This document shows, piece by piece, positions 9,831 to 20,112 of a stretch of DNA of 43,522 nt. Below the pieces are notes generated by a model that was not told where the DNA came from, ran no database searches, and saw only the letters and a program-made list of their open reading frames with translations. The translations under genes and the position numbers were made by a program. The stretch comes from Phoronis australis (taxonomy: Eukaryota; Phoronida; Phoronidae), in the NCBI GenBank assembly GCA_002633005.1, contig NMRA01000830.1:86177-129698 (forward strand), in the 5' to 3' direction. Numbering within the stretch: the stretch's first letter is position 1; every line of letters starts with the position of its first letter.

Positions 9831-10975
9831 ATAAAAATTGCCGCTAGATAGCGCAAAAACGTACAATCCATCCAAAAACGGGAACATGCCACATTCCATA
9901 AAAATCTGTCAAGGAACTTCAGAAAAACAATGGAAAACAGAATAAAATGAAAATGCCAGTTGTGGGCACAGCATCCGTTGGATCCGCCTGAAAGTCTGTT
10001 GTTATCTTCATATATTAATACACTTACTAATTTTAATAAACTCCTGCAGTGGGCTTAGGAGATACAGATATGAGCACAAAATAAAACAAAACTAACACTA
10101 AGATGAGCCACAGTAGTCAGCCACCATCATCGAACGTCCTTTTCACGCTCAGAACATATACGCCAATATTCAAAACCATCTCTAGAATGATTTGGTTTAT
10201 TAAAGATTTGGACGCCAAAAACAAGATTTGAAAATAGCAAAAAATGGCCACTAGGTGGCGCAAAATACCTCCATTCCATCCAAAAACAGGAAGATAGCGT
10301 TATCTGACCAATAGATGCCTATATTCAAAATTTTATGAAAATCTGTTGAGGTCCTTCGAAGATACAGAGATAAACGTAAAATTAGAAATAAAATTGCCAG
10401 TAGTCAGATTCGTTCGAAAGTCATCGCCGTCTGCTGTCAACATCATATAATTACACTTGCTAAATTAAGTATAGATCCTGCACACGGTTTAGGAGATACA
10501 GCCATGAGCGTAAAAAAACTACCACTAGGAGGCGCCACAGTAGTCAAAGTCATCAGAAAATCATTGTCAGCTGTCCACTTCATAGTAAGAATACACATGC
10601 CAATTTTCACAATCATCCTTAGAGGGGTTTGGTTGATGAAGAGGACACCAAAAAACAGACTCGAAAACAGAAAAAATGGCCACTAGGTAGCGCAGACTAC
10701 ATCAAATCCATTTGAAACCGAGATGATAGCATCATCTCACTGACTAACAGATGCCCATACGCCAAATTTTATGGAAATACGTTGAGGACCTTTCAAGATA
10801 CAGAGGTAAACGTAAAAAACTAAAATTGCCACTAGGGGCACATCGGTAGTCGCATCTGTCCGAAAGTTCGCTCATGCCATGCCATCCCATCCATGAAAGG
10901 AACAAGTGTGCAAAATTTCATGAATGCACGTTGAACGATTTAGGAGATAGAGCAGCAGACGGTGGACACAAGACG
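9831..10975. repeat. Divergent tandem array of GCCACTAGG repeat
   Basis: A unit of roughly 410-430 bases recurs with GCCRCTAGRTRGCGC-like landmarks at about 9840, 10,248 and 10,680. Each unit also contains GGAGATACAG or TCRAGATACAG, GCCAATTTT/CAAAATTTTATG and a CCGAAAGTC-like stretch. Partial units of the same family occur at 12,690-12,860 and 15,270-15,860. The array ends near CAGACGGTGGACACAAGACG and a TGGGTGCAT stretch, which also ends the copy at 15.8 kb. It is probably an old, internally repeated interspersed element. No coding capacity is seen. Confidence 0.75.
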
Positions 10976-11045
10976 GCTCAGGACGCAACGACGGGGATGA
11001 GGGTATAATGCGTCCACATATAAATATATGGGTGCATAAAAATAC

Positions 11046-11264
11046 CTGAATATGTCACGATTATTTGAGCTTTATGAACCAAGGTAAACTCGTCTGAGTT
11101 TTCTTTCTGCCGCCAGATGTCAGCCCACACAGTGCCAGGTCGGGCAGCATTAAACTTCCAACCAATCAGGAATCCATCTGAGTCAACACGGAGGTCGGTG
11201 AATATTGACAGACAGGCACCTGGAGTTTTCATCTCATTGACATTAGTTGGACCCCCAAAATAGT
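11046..11264 (-). CDS. Exon: first half of unnamed beta-rich ectodomain
   Basis: Minus-strand acceptor GTTTCAG and donor GTATTT bound a 219-base phase 1-1 exon. It encodes YFGGPTNVNEMKTPGACLSI, then FTDLRVDSDGFLIGWKFNA and ARPGTVWADIWRQKE, ending IIVTYS. The next exon (8280-8537) continues the domain with GEQEMRL, and the joined codon is Gly. The pattern D-G-x-L-x-G-W and W-A-D-I-W-R suggests a compact beta domain of secreted invertebrate proteins. I cannot assign a catalytic or binding function. Confidence 0.76.
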
Positions 11265-11524
11265 CTGAAACGTAGAGAGGATAATAATAACACTAAAACT
11301 AATGATAACAAAACAATAATCTAGGCAATAATAATGATTGCAGTGGTTCTTGTTGCTCGTTGCTGCCATCGTCATCGTTGTTATCATGAACATTTCATTT
11401 ATAGATATTTTATAAGCCAAGCGCATCACAAAAACTCGCTCTTGTTAGTTTTCAATTTCAGGAGAGAGCGGTTTCTAAATCGAGGCTCAATCTAGATATC
11501 AATCTCACTGTTTTGCTCATCCGG

Positions 11525-11617
11525 ACTCACAGGCCAATTTATCTACCATGGTTCAAATAGCTACTAAAACCATTCATCAATGGATACCAGAGAACCGAAA
11601 ACTATCATATCTACTTT
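11525..11617. repeat. 93-bp direct repeat, left copy
   Basis: Near-identical (about 3 differences) to 12,564-12,656. The two copies flank a reverse transcriptase remnant. See the matching entry for the right copy. Confidence 0.88.
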
Positions 11618-11649
11618 ATGAACGAGTTCGCGACAATGAGGAGTAAATG

Positions 11650-12590
11650 TATTTTATTTATTTATTTATTATTGTGATATTTAAAATGAGGGTGGCCTCT
11701 TCAGTGATAGCACTGCTTTCCAAGAGGGCCCTCAACAAGAAAAACAGTAATATAATACAATGAAGTAATAAAACAACAATGAAATATACGTAAAAGATAC
11801 AATTAAAACAGGTTGAGAATTAAGACAATAACTAAATGACAAATAATGGTAAAAAATTAACTAAGACAGATGAAATAAATTAAGAGATGACTCTAGACAA
11901 TGAGAGTATTTACGACAATGAAAAAATGACATGATTAAGACAGGCAGGGTATAAAAGGTTAAGTAAATTACAGCCACTTTTTAACATTAACTTTAAAGGT
12001 AGTAATTGAATTGGACCGTTTAATTTCTGGGCTAAAAGAATTCCATATTATAGCAGCTGCATAGATAAAAGATCTCTTGCCCGTCTCGGTTTTAATTTTT
12101 TTAGAAGAAACATTGCCAGCAACAGAAGAACATGTAGAATAAACAGCCTGACTGCTATTGAATTTACTGCTGAGATATGCAGGAGCCAAGCCATTGATAC
12201 ATCTGTATATACAACAGGCAGAGGGATATTTATTTCTTTGTCTTACTTTCATAAATCCCAGCTTGGAGTACAAGTCGTCAACCCTAGTGTCCCTAATTTT
12301 AGTACCCAGGATAGCCCTGGCGGCTCTATTTTGGATTACTTGGACTTTGCTGACAAGTGTGTCACTAGTGTGCCCTCAAACCGGTAAACAACAATCAATA
12401 TGAGGCTGAATAATAGAATGGTAAAGGGTCTTAAGAGTACGGACACTAAGAAATTTGCCTAGACGTTTAAGTACACCGATTTTCTTTGATAATTTCTTTG
12501 TGATATGATCTATGTGCATATTAAATTTAAGATTGGGATCTAAAATAAGGCCCAAGTACTTAAACTCATAGGCCAATTTATCTACCATGG
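11650..12590 (-). mobile_element. 5'-truncated LINE fragment, C-terminal RT only
   Basis: On the minus strand EFKYLGLILDPNLKF with HIDHITKKL and LKTLYHSIIQPHIDC (12,376-12,588) is the thumb region of a CR1/L2/Jockey-type reverse transcriptase. A second frame (11,968-12,273) has YRCINGLAPAYLSSKF, GKRSFIYAAAIIWNSF and ITTFKVNVKKWL, the usual C-terminal tail of this group. A short frameshift separates them near 12,300. The 3' side carries a run of TTTA on the plus strand (about 11,652-11,668), read as the AAAT tail of the element. All upstream domains are missing. Confidence 0.85.
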
Positions 12591-12656
12591 TTCAAATAGC
12601 TACTAAAACCATTCATCAATGGATACCAGAGAACCGAAAACTATCACATCTATTTT
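12564..12656. repeat. 93-bp direct repeat, right copy
   Basis: Same sequence as 11,525-11,617, starting ACTCATAGGCC and ending near CATCTATTTT. The LINE reading frame would start at or inside this copy. Confidence 0.88.
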
Positions 12657-12689
12657 GGCTAATTTTCATCACATTTCTTCAAGCAAAAA

Positions 12690-12860
12690 TGATTATAACA
12701 AAATCTTACTGGGAATTCAATTTCAAAAGTCAAACATTTCAAAAATAACTAGGAGCATATTTGCCAATTTTAATAATGATCCTCTGTATGGCTTGGCAGA
12801 TACAGAAACAGACAACAAAAACAGTGTAAAAAATAATCAAAATTGCCACTAGTAGCAACA
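12690..12860. repeat. Partial GCCACTAG-family repeat
   Basis: It contains GCCAATTTTAATAATGATCC, GCAGATACAGAAACAGA and AAAATTGCCACTAGTAGCA, in the order seen in the array at 9.83-10.98 kb. This is the original surroundings of the 93-bp repeat. The following bases to 13,561 show nothing I recognise. Confidence 0.65.
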
Positions 12861-13561
12861 CAGCTGTACCAGTGGTAGTGTGTAACTAAACACAGCTTTG
12901 CAGAGGGTTTATGGTACTGGCTGAAAAGATGATTGTGGATTCACGGTGCGTATTTCTAGCATTTTTATGACTTTTTTGCAACCACGCAAAAAGTATTCCA
13001 CAAAGTCTCAAAATATCGTGAGTTAGAAATTTTGTTTCATCAAATCAGCATGACTTGCACAGCAGAACTAGAAGTTGAGTTAAGAAAACAAGTTGTATGT
13101 ACATTGTTTACAATTGAAGCCAGCATCAAAATTTTTCTTGAGAAGTATCAGAAATCACTCTTCTGTAGCGCAATAATTAGAAAGACAAGGCGAGGCCGTC
13201 AGCCAGCAATATCTTCTGCCAAAGCTTCTGTTGCGTACAGAAAAACCATTTACCTACATGTATGAGTGAAAATCGAGAACAAGAAAATAAGTCAAAATTG
13301 TAAAATGCCGACAATATACGGTTCAACGTTTTGTTACAAACAAATTTTTAATGTTTAGCTCAAGTCCCTTGAGAAATGTAGGAGTTAACACAGAAAACTT
13401 TCTGTACATATACACAAACGGCACACATACCCACAAGCTGATGGACATTATATGTTTGGAAAGACACCAACAGTTGCCCATACAAACAACATCTCTGCCA
13501 AACAAAGCAGTAGTGTTGTTCATATGGTACAAATAGTATCTTTGTCAGAAACATTACTTAC

Positions 13562-13780
13562 TTGTGACAAGTGTGCCGTATACTTCTACCTCACACATAA
13601 CAAGAGGCTGTGCTCCAAGTTGTTGTATAAACAGGTATCTGCCATATACAGCTTTGTCACAGTTGATCCTTTGAGTTACACCTGCACCAACAGTACCATT
13701 AAAGTGATGACACAAGGGGGCGGTAGATGACAACTGATCACTGGAGGACACACGGATATCAAAGTTAGTCAAAGTTGTAT
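13562..13780 (-). CDS. Exon: second half of divergent F-type lectin/F5-8-like domain C
   Basis: Minus-strand acceptor CTTTCAG and donor GTAAGT bound a 219-base phase 1-1 exon. It encodes LTNFDIRVSSSD, LCHHFNGTVGAG, INCDKAVYGRYLFIQQLG and PLVMCEVEVYG. The pattern C...G-R-Y-L-F-I-Q...L-C-E-V-E-V-x-G is the second half of the F-type lectin/discoidin-like fold and matches lectin exons A and B at the same places. It joins the exon at 14,123-14,347 through a Tyr codon split by the intron. Confidence 0.84.
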
Positions 13781-14122
13781 CTGAAAGAGTAATAAAAACT
13801 TATCAGATACAAATTATTGACAGGTTAACTAATTTTACTGATGAACCTGGAAATGAGAACAAGTTTACTGAGGAGCTGCAACATTTGATATGAATCAAGG
13901 CAGAAAGTTGGAAAACAAATTACAGGTCCAACAAAACTTCAACAGGTATAATTGTCATTTACGTCAGAATTTGCATATTGCATGTGTCAGAGAAACGTTT
14001 TTCCTGCATTATAGAAAAGTCCAGATAAGTATAAAGAACATCTTGTGAAAAAACTTAAACCTTTGTTAAAGAAATTTGAAAAAGCACTTTATTTCAACAA
14101 GATACAACTCTAAATCACATAC

Positions 14123-14347
14123 AGTTGTCTGGATGCCATCTGTTGGTTATATCGACCCTGTACACGGCATAAACATTCTGCAGGTCAACTCTCCACCAAT
14201 CATTTGATCTGCTTGTGGTGTGTGAACAGCTTTTACCAAACTTTAAGTCTGTGTTTTTGTTTCCATCAACAGCAAGTGATGCAGCGCCTCCTTCAGCACG
14301 AGTTGACGACTGTATAGCAGGTTTACCCAATGCAATGTTTGTAGTCA
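14123..14347 (-). CDS. Exon: first half of divergent F-type lectin/F5-8-like domain C
   Basis: Minus-strand acceptor TTCTTACAG and donor GTATGT bound a 225-base phase 1-1 exon. It encodes NIALGKPAIQSSTRAEGGA, AVDGN, CSHTTSRSNDWWRVDL and YRVDITNRWHPDN. The His and the Arg 27 residues later, which bind fucose in eel agglutinin, are kept. The RXD pattern and the Cys pair that follow in lectins A and B are replaced by RWHPDN, so fucose binding by this domain is doubtful. It follows the kringle exon, whose last base T and this exon's TG make a Leu codon. A duplicated acceptor lies 83 bases upstream. Confidence 0.85.
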
Positions 14348-14390
14348 CTGTAAGAAACACAAGAGTGTGAGGGGTGTACAGCCACATGTA

Positions 14391-14440
14391 GACTGTATAG
14401 CAGGCTTACCCAACGCAATGTTTGTACTCACTGTAAGAAA
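14391..14440 (-). repeat. Duplicated exon start with decoy splice acceptor
   Basis: Fifty bases repeat 14,308-14,357 with three mismatches at an offset of 83 bases. The copy includes the acceptor CTTACAG and the first codons of the lectin C exon. If this acceptor were used, the frame would run 27 codons and meet TGA exactly at the original exon start. Confidence 0.85.
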
Positions 14441-14465
14441 CTAGAGCAACTTTTATAATACTTAC

Positions 14466-14741
14466 AAACAGGACACCTGTAAACATCACAGTAACTCCAT
14501 CTACCATCCGCAGTAGCATGGTAACACCACGGTCCACTTAGGCTTCTGTTGGGGTTTCTACAATAGTCGGCAGCACTTTGTAGTGTATCATCTGGTAGCT
14601 TTTCTGTGATTATACCATGTGTATTTGGAGTCTGTGAGTCCCAGCGCTGACAATGGTCGTTGCCTCGAGTGGTCTTAACTAGACCAGAATAAGTTTGTCC
14701 AAAGTTGTCAATCTTGCACTCTTTGTTAGGTAAGATTGTAC
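14466..14741 (-). CDS. Exon: kringle domain (modular lectin gene)
   Basis: Minus-strand acceptor CATTTAG and donor GTAAGT bound a 276-base phase 1-1 exon, the classic arrangement for a whole kringle in one exon. It encodes KECKIDNFGQTYSGLV, NDHCQRWDSQTPNTH, AADYCRNPN, SGPWCYHATADGRWSYCDV and YRCP. All six kringle cysteines are present (KEC, DHC, DYC, PWC, SYC, YRC) with the QRWD, CRNP and PWCY landmarks. Kringles bind proteins, often lysines, in secreted and membrane proteins. Here it lies between F-type lectin domains, in frame with both. Confidence 0.9.
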
Positions 14742-15269
14742 CTAAATGTATCATCACTTTTTTAAGGAAAAGTCAAATGACAGAAATATCATTAAAAAGG
14801 AACTCGTTCTATCCAATACGACACTGTATGAATAAGCATGAAAAGTTTCAATCTCAAAATTGGATGAATTGTGTCTTATTTGTTGAGATGTTAATCTCAT
14901 AACTAAATGATTTGATTTTTCCTCAGAAGTTTTCCAAATTTCAACCCTTACCTGTTGTACTATATACATGCAGCTCTACTATCTCAAGTTCAATCATAAG
15001 CATGCTGTCAGTTAATGCTTCATGTACAGTCACCAGATTTAGAGTCTAGACTGACACAACTGATCCCTTGTCTACTACTTGTCCAAATTATGAATTATCA
15101 ACAAGCACTCAAAATTTATAGGAACAACTAAACAAAGATGCAAATGTTACAGGAAATTAAACTTCAAAATCAAAGTAAAAGTAATTAAATTAAAACTGAA
15201 ACTGTGGTGAGTGGAATGAAAAGCAATTCAAATTGCGTCTATGGACACGCAGCAGAAATGTAAAAAAGC
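14742..15269. other. Intron sequence, nothing recognised
   Basis: AT-rich intron upstream of the kringle exon. No exon, RNA gene or transposon end is visible. Confidence 0.45.
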
Positions 15270-15860
15270 TGCCACTAGGGGGGCACAGTACTATTTCGTA
15301 TTCATCTGAAAGAAATCATCATCCATTGTCAAGTTCATAGGTAAAAAAACTGCCATATTTGACAAAGATTAATAGGATTAAAGATGAAAAACAGGTTTTC
15401 ATCATGGGATGTCATAGTACCCAGACCTAACCAAAATCAAGGACAGCCGTGTTCTTTTCAATACAACATAAATGCCAACTTTTCTTACGTTTTTGGCAGG
15501 TTTGGCGGATAGAGAGGTGGATGACAAAAAAAGACTTAAAAAATCTTAAAAATGGTCACTAGGTGGAACAGAATACGTCAAATCCATAAACAAATAAAAA
15601 GGTATAGTTGTTTCTGTAATAGGAACTTATTTGCCAAATTTTATGAAAGTTGATCACACAAACATGAAAAACAAATTTGCCACTAGAGGGCACAGCAGTG
15701 ACTGAATCAGTCCAAAATCCATTTTCTTTCTCTAGCATCACAGGAACATATTTTCCAAATCTTGTGAAGATCCTGTAAATACAGTAGCAGACTGCAGATG
15801 CCTAGACAGAGATGATGGAAATGTGGATATGTGGGTGCATGTAACAATTCCGTAAAATTT
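15270..15860. repeat. GCCACTAGG-family repeat in intron
   Basis: It contains GCCACTAGGGGGGCACAGTA, AAATGGTCACTAGGTGGAACA (20 bases from 15,550) and TTTGCCACTAGAGGGCACAG. It ends with GGATATGTGGGTGCATGTAA, matching the end of the array at 10.98 kb. It is the same family in the same orientation. Confidence 0.75.
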
Positions 15861-17332
15861 TGGAGAGTATTCTTTAGCTGTGAGAAAACACCCTTTTAGG
15901 GCAATAGGTGTCACTTTTCATAAACCTCTTCTGTAGGAATACCCTTTGAGCTGACATGGCATGAATTTGGCTAACTATTATCATTATTATTATTACTAGT
16001 ACTACAACAAGTGCTGTTTCAAAAGGATTTTAATGGGGTTCTTAAGTTCAACCTTAACGATAATGTGAGGAACGTTTTGATAGCTGTGGATGCAGAGTAG
16101 GATTACTTTTTGGAAACGAGGAGGTTGAGATTTAAATTCTTGTATAGACATGCACCATCTATTGGCAACCTCGGAAGTGTTTGTAATATAACTATATCCT
16201 TCTGTAGTTTGCCATGAAGAACTGAATTCAGACTCTAATCTTTTACTTGGGACTTACATCTAAATGTGAGGATACCCACCATATCATTTTTGTCTCTTGC
16301 TGAAAACAAATTTCCTCATCAAAGAACTGGGACTCGTTCCTCGATGATGAGTCAGTTCAAAAATTGTGTTAAGCTAATCTCTGGAGGCAGACACTTTTCA
16401 AGATCTGGCGACTGGTCGGCTATGGCCGCGGTCACCGGGTCATTAGAATAGTTGGTAATGGACATACAAAACACACAACAATTTCATATGAAATGGGCCA
16501 CTATACTCTTAGAAGACAGTAAGGAATTTCAACTAGATTTCATAGAAAGAGGGTTGTATGGAACAAAAACGGCCAACGTCAAAGTCAGTGATAGCAGAAT
16601 GTCCAATCTCTGTCTTCATATATAAACTTCGTACTAACGAACATTGAAAAATAACAAAATTAATTGGCATTTTATATTAAAAGATAATATAAAGAGAAAA
16701 TGCACTTTTTGTAATCCGCAGGAATGGTGCACTTCTCAACAAACTTTCCCCGCACATTGGTGAGATGTACTTCGCCAATGGATTTTTACAACTAAGGTGG
16801 TAGACAAAACTAGTTGGTACCAGAAACTTTGGTTTTGCTCCTTTTGTGTGGAGTGGGGCAATTAATGAATCAGCGATGATTTCAAGGCAGTAAAATTGGC
16901 TGATAAAAATCAAACTATCATGGACTAAAAGGGTCGATTTTTTTTTCAAATTGGTTTCCGAAATTAAACTCTTCATGAAACATTTTGTTATGGTTGCATT
17001 TATCGAAAAAATACACACTTGGTTTATGACCTGGGAGCACCAACAAAAGATTGCAAGAATGCTTCAACAATAAACTGATCCTGATCCTGGAAACTCCTTT
17101 GGTCTGGAGTTGAAACTGTACGGTTCACATTACTTGACTATACCAAGAAACCATTCATGTTAAAAAACAATGCAAAGCACATGGGGACACATATATCTGA
17201 ATTTGAACGGACAAAATTTCATTCAAACAATTCAAGAAAGAAGCCATTAAGTGTGGTAACCATTTTCCTCCTGTGAAAAGTACCATGCAAACCCATGAAA
17301 TATGAAATCGCTTAGGTAACCCTGTGTACAAT
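15861..17332. other. Intron sequence, nothing recognised
   Basis: About 1.5 kb with no exon or RNA gene that I can support. An open frame on the minus strand (16,677-17,018) has no family resemblance I recognise. Confidence 0.45.
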
Positions 17333-17573
17333 ATGACATTTGAGGTACCTTTTCCCAAAGTTTAAAATTCTACCATACCCTGAGCTACCCTATCAAGAAA
17401 TTAAAATGATCTCAGATGTTCTGAAAGCGAGCTGAATGAGCATTGAGCTTGTGCAAAACATACTGTATTGGCTCTACAAGTTGGCTATGAAATGGATCAC
17501 AAATTTTCACTTTTGTTCATTTAATTCATTTCAACCTTGATACTTTTCTGCCGACAAATATGCAACAACTCAC

Positions 17574-17801
17574 CGGAAGAAATCACAACACCATGAATTT
17601 GTACTTCACACAGCGTGAGGGCCACATTTTCATCGAAAATCTGTATATACAAATAGCGCCCAAACACTGGATGAGGACTGCAGTCTATACGTAGTGTAGC
17701 TCCTGTACTAGCATGTCCTTCGTAGAAACTACACTGTTGGTATGGGGCAGATAGGCTTGAGATGTTGGTTACCTTGACAACAAAGTTATGGAGCCGCTCA
17801 C
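17574..17801 (-). CDS. Exon: F-type lectin domain A, second half
   Basis: Minus-strand acceptor GATAG and donor GTGAGT bound a 228-base phase 1-1 exon. After a split Gly codon it encodes ERLHNFVVKVTNISSLSAP, CSFYEGHASTGATLRIDC, VFGRYLYIQI and LTLCEVQIHG. The first Arg is the third fucose-contacting residue of the H-X26-R-X-D-X4-R/K motif; the preceding part lies in the exon at 19,675-19,878. GRYLYIQ and L-C-E-V are the family's C-terminal landmarks. It splices in frame to the kringle exon through a Gly codon. Confidence 0.88.
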
Positions 17802-17935
17802 CTATCGAAATACGAACAGACAGACATCAAGTGTAAACAGCGAGTCAGTGAAAACACAGCAGATCAGTCTAGAGGCCATGAAAAGGGCATCTACCAGTGA
17901 CGTCTTTTGGTCACCTCAGTGGTGAAAGGGTCCAT

Positions 17936-18226
17936 CCCCAAATTAGCCTAAGTTCATTTTGGTGTTTTGTTTATTTTTAGATACATGTAATTCGCGGAGG
18001 CTATCTATAAGACCAACCACAAAAACGAGAATGGGAAACATAAATCGTGAATTTCCAACCCTTCGCCGAGGAGCACTTCACAAAAACTGAAAAAAATCTT
18101 CACACAACATGCAATCAATGGCAAAGGCACAAAAACACATTTACTGTTGAAATTTCATATAGCTGTTAATGGGATCAAATAAAAGTGTATAACTTCTAGG
18201 ATCCCATTCTGCCACGCAGTTGGCTT
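17936..18226. other. 291-base intron block identical in both lectin units
   Basis: This block, 135 bases from exon 2 of lectin A, is identical base for base to 36,881-37,171 near exon 2 of lectin B. The exons on either side differ by about 10 per cent. Just beyond the right edge lies an imperfect inverted repeat (CCACGCAGTT with AACTGCG-CTACGTGG). Confidence 0.9.
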
Positions 18227-18939
18227 CAATCAGTTTGAAACTGCGCTACGTGGAGTTTTAAGGTAACCATCCAACCTTGTGTGTGCAAAATGAGCAAGTT
18301 GATAGAGACAACTTCAGTAAGTTTCAATAGAAAACATTTTTCAAAAAATAGGTTTTAATGGTATGGAAAACCTTCACGGCAAAAACCTTGTACCAATCAT
18401 ATATCCAAGTTGTGTTTTAGTAGCCTTATTTATTACTAAGAGTTAAGTAACAGTGCATTCATAATACCCATCTTGTACCAATCACTAATTGTTGGCTTTG
18501 GCACCCACAACTAAAGCTCCCACCTTCCATATTACAAAATTGAAAGCCTTTAATTAAGCAATACGCAGAATCACAAGAACAGCAAGAGTTCATTGTAAAC
18601 AATCGACTTAACAGACCTGTATGCAGTTAGACCTCTTAAAAATCCTAATGTTGTGTTGACAAGATTACAAAAGTTAAGACTGATCCTTGGGTATCTACCC
18701 ATTATTGAGTCAAAGAACGACACCTAGCAGTATAAAATCACCAAGACTTAACAAAGTCCTAGTCAGGCCTTAAATTTCAAATAACTGCGATCATACATGT
18801 GTTAATTGTTAATGTAAAATAAAAACAATCCTCGGCCCTGCTTTAGTTTCTTGACATGTAAAGAGCTCCCAGAATGTTAATGTTACAGATCATGCTTCAT
18901 GCATAAAACTGACAGCTAAGACAAGGCAACTGGTAAAAG

Positions 18940-19440
18940 TATGGCATTCTCCCGTTGAGTCCAACTTGTTCGGTTGTATAGCACAACAACAAGTTGGGCG
19001 GATGACCACTGTAGCCTGTACTGAGTGATTAAGTACATTCTAGCATTTATGGTGGGAGGACCAGCTCTCTTTTGTTCGATAATTGCGCTAATCTCGCATA
19101 AGATCCTATCTAGCATGACTGGGCTGTGCTGTTAAAAATAAAAGTTGAGTTATAAATGTTTGAACATAAACCAATAGCATTTCTGAATTCCTTGTCAAAT
19201 GCTGACCATATTTAGGTTTTAAATGACCAAAATCGCCCCAAATACAACAGAAGTTAAGACAATCTATTCTGTCCGAACGTACCAACGCACTGGGTTTGAC
19301 TGTGTTCACATGTGGTCGGTAATAAGCTTGGTACATAATTGGCCTGCATGTTGTCATACCAGACAAAAGACTGTGCTCGGCAGTAAACCAAGGAGATAGA
19401 TAGTATCAGTACCTAGTCACTGAACAGGAGAACACCCTAA
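18940..19440. repeat. Interspersed repeat R1, copy in lectin A intron
   Basis: Same family as 8890-9395, with CCAACTTGTT (18,961-18,970) and AACAAGTTGG (18,988-18,997) forming a stem. It was carried along by the segmental duplication. Confidence 0.8.
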
Positions 19441-19674
19441 TGATACAAACTTGTTGAGCCTGGTGTGAACCAATGACCTGACTGGTCAAGTCCAGCTATC
19501 AGCTCTAATTTGAGTAAGGAACAACATGAGACCAATTTTATGACCCACACCATTACACTAAATCAAAACTTATTTTTATGAAAACACATTTATAGCAACT
19601 CTAAGTCGGTATGTAAAATTAGTTCCAGTGAATTGTGACTTCATCAAAACATGTTAAATGAAGGTACAATTTAC

Positions 19675-19878
19675 CACAACAGTCATCTCGGTTCACTATG
19701 TTAACAGTAGAAATAGAGTACACAGCTAACAGGTCCACTCTCCACCAGGGGTCCTTCTCCTCATTTGTGTGAGTACAGTAGGTGTAGAATTGTCTCAGGT
19801 TCCCATCCACAGCTTTTGAAGATGTGTAAGAACCCACTGTGCTGGACTGTTGAGTTGGTTTGTTAGCAGCGATATTCA
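19675..19878 (-). CDS. Exon: F-type lectin domain A, first half
   Basis: Minus-strand acceptor ATTTCAG and donor GTAAAT bound a 204-base phase 1-1 exon. It encodes NIAANKPTQQSSTVGSYTSS, KAVDG, YCTHTNEEKDPWWRVDLL and NIVNRDDCC. Joined to the next exon, the fucose motif of F-type lectins is complete: His, 26 residues, Arg-Asp-Asp, four residues, Arg. The Cys pair after the Asp corresponds to the vicinal disulphide that packs on fucose in Anguilla agglutinin. This is therefore a likely fucose-binding recognition domain of a secreted or surface protein. Lectin B at 38.8 kb is its paralogue. Confidence 0.9.
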
Positions 19879-20112
19879 CTGAAATAAAACCACAATAATG
19901 CAGAATAGTGAAACAACAAAACTGAAGAGACAATGTCTTTGACAAGAATGGTCGTTAAGTATAGCGAGAAATATGAATTAGCAGTTAACCATGTACAACA
20001 CATTTTGTTAACATACAAGTCAATGCCAAGTCTGAAGAAATATTAGGAACAATCTTTTTAAATGTGAATTCAGGGAGAAGAGGGAAGGGAGGGAGGGAAG
20101 GATGAAGGGAGA

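Noticed and set aside
16677-17018. 113-codon open frame on the minus strand
   Set aside because: No family resemblance, no flanking exon signals that fit the gene, and composition like the surrounding intron.
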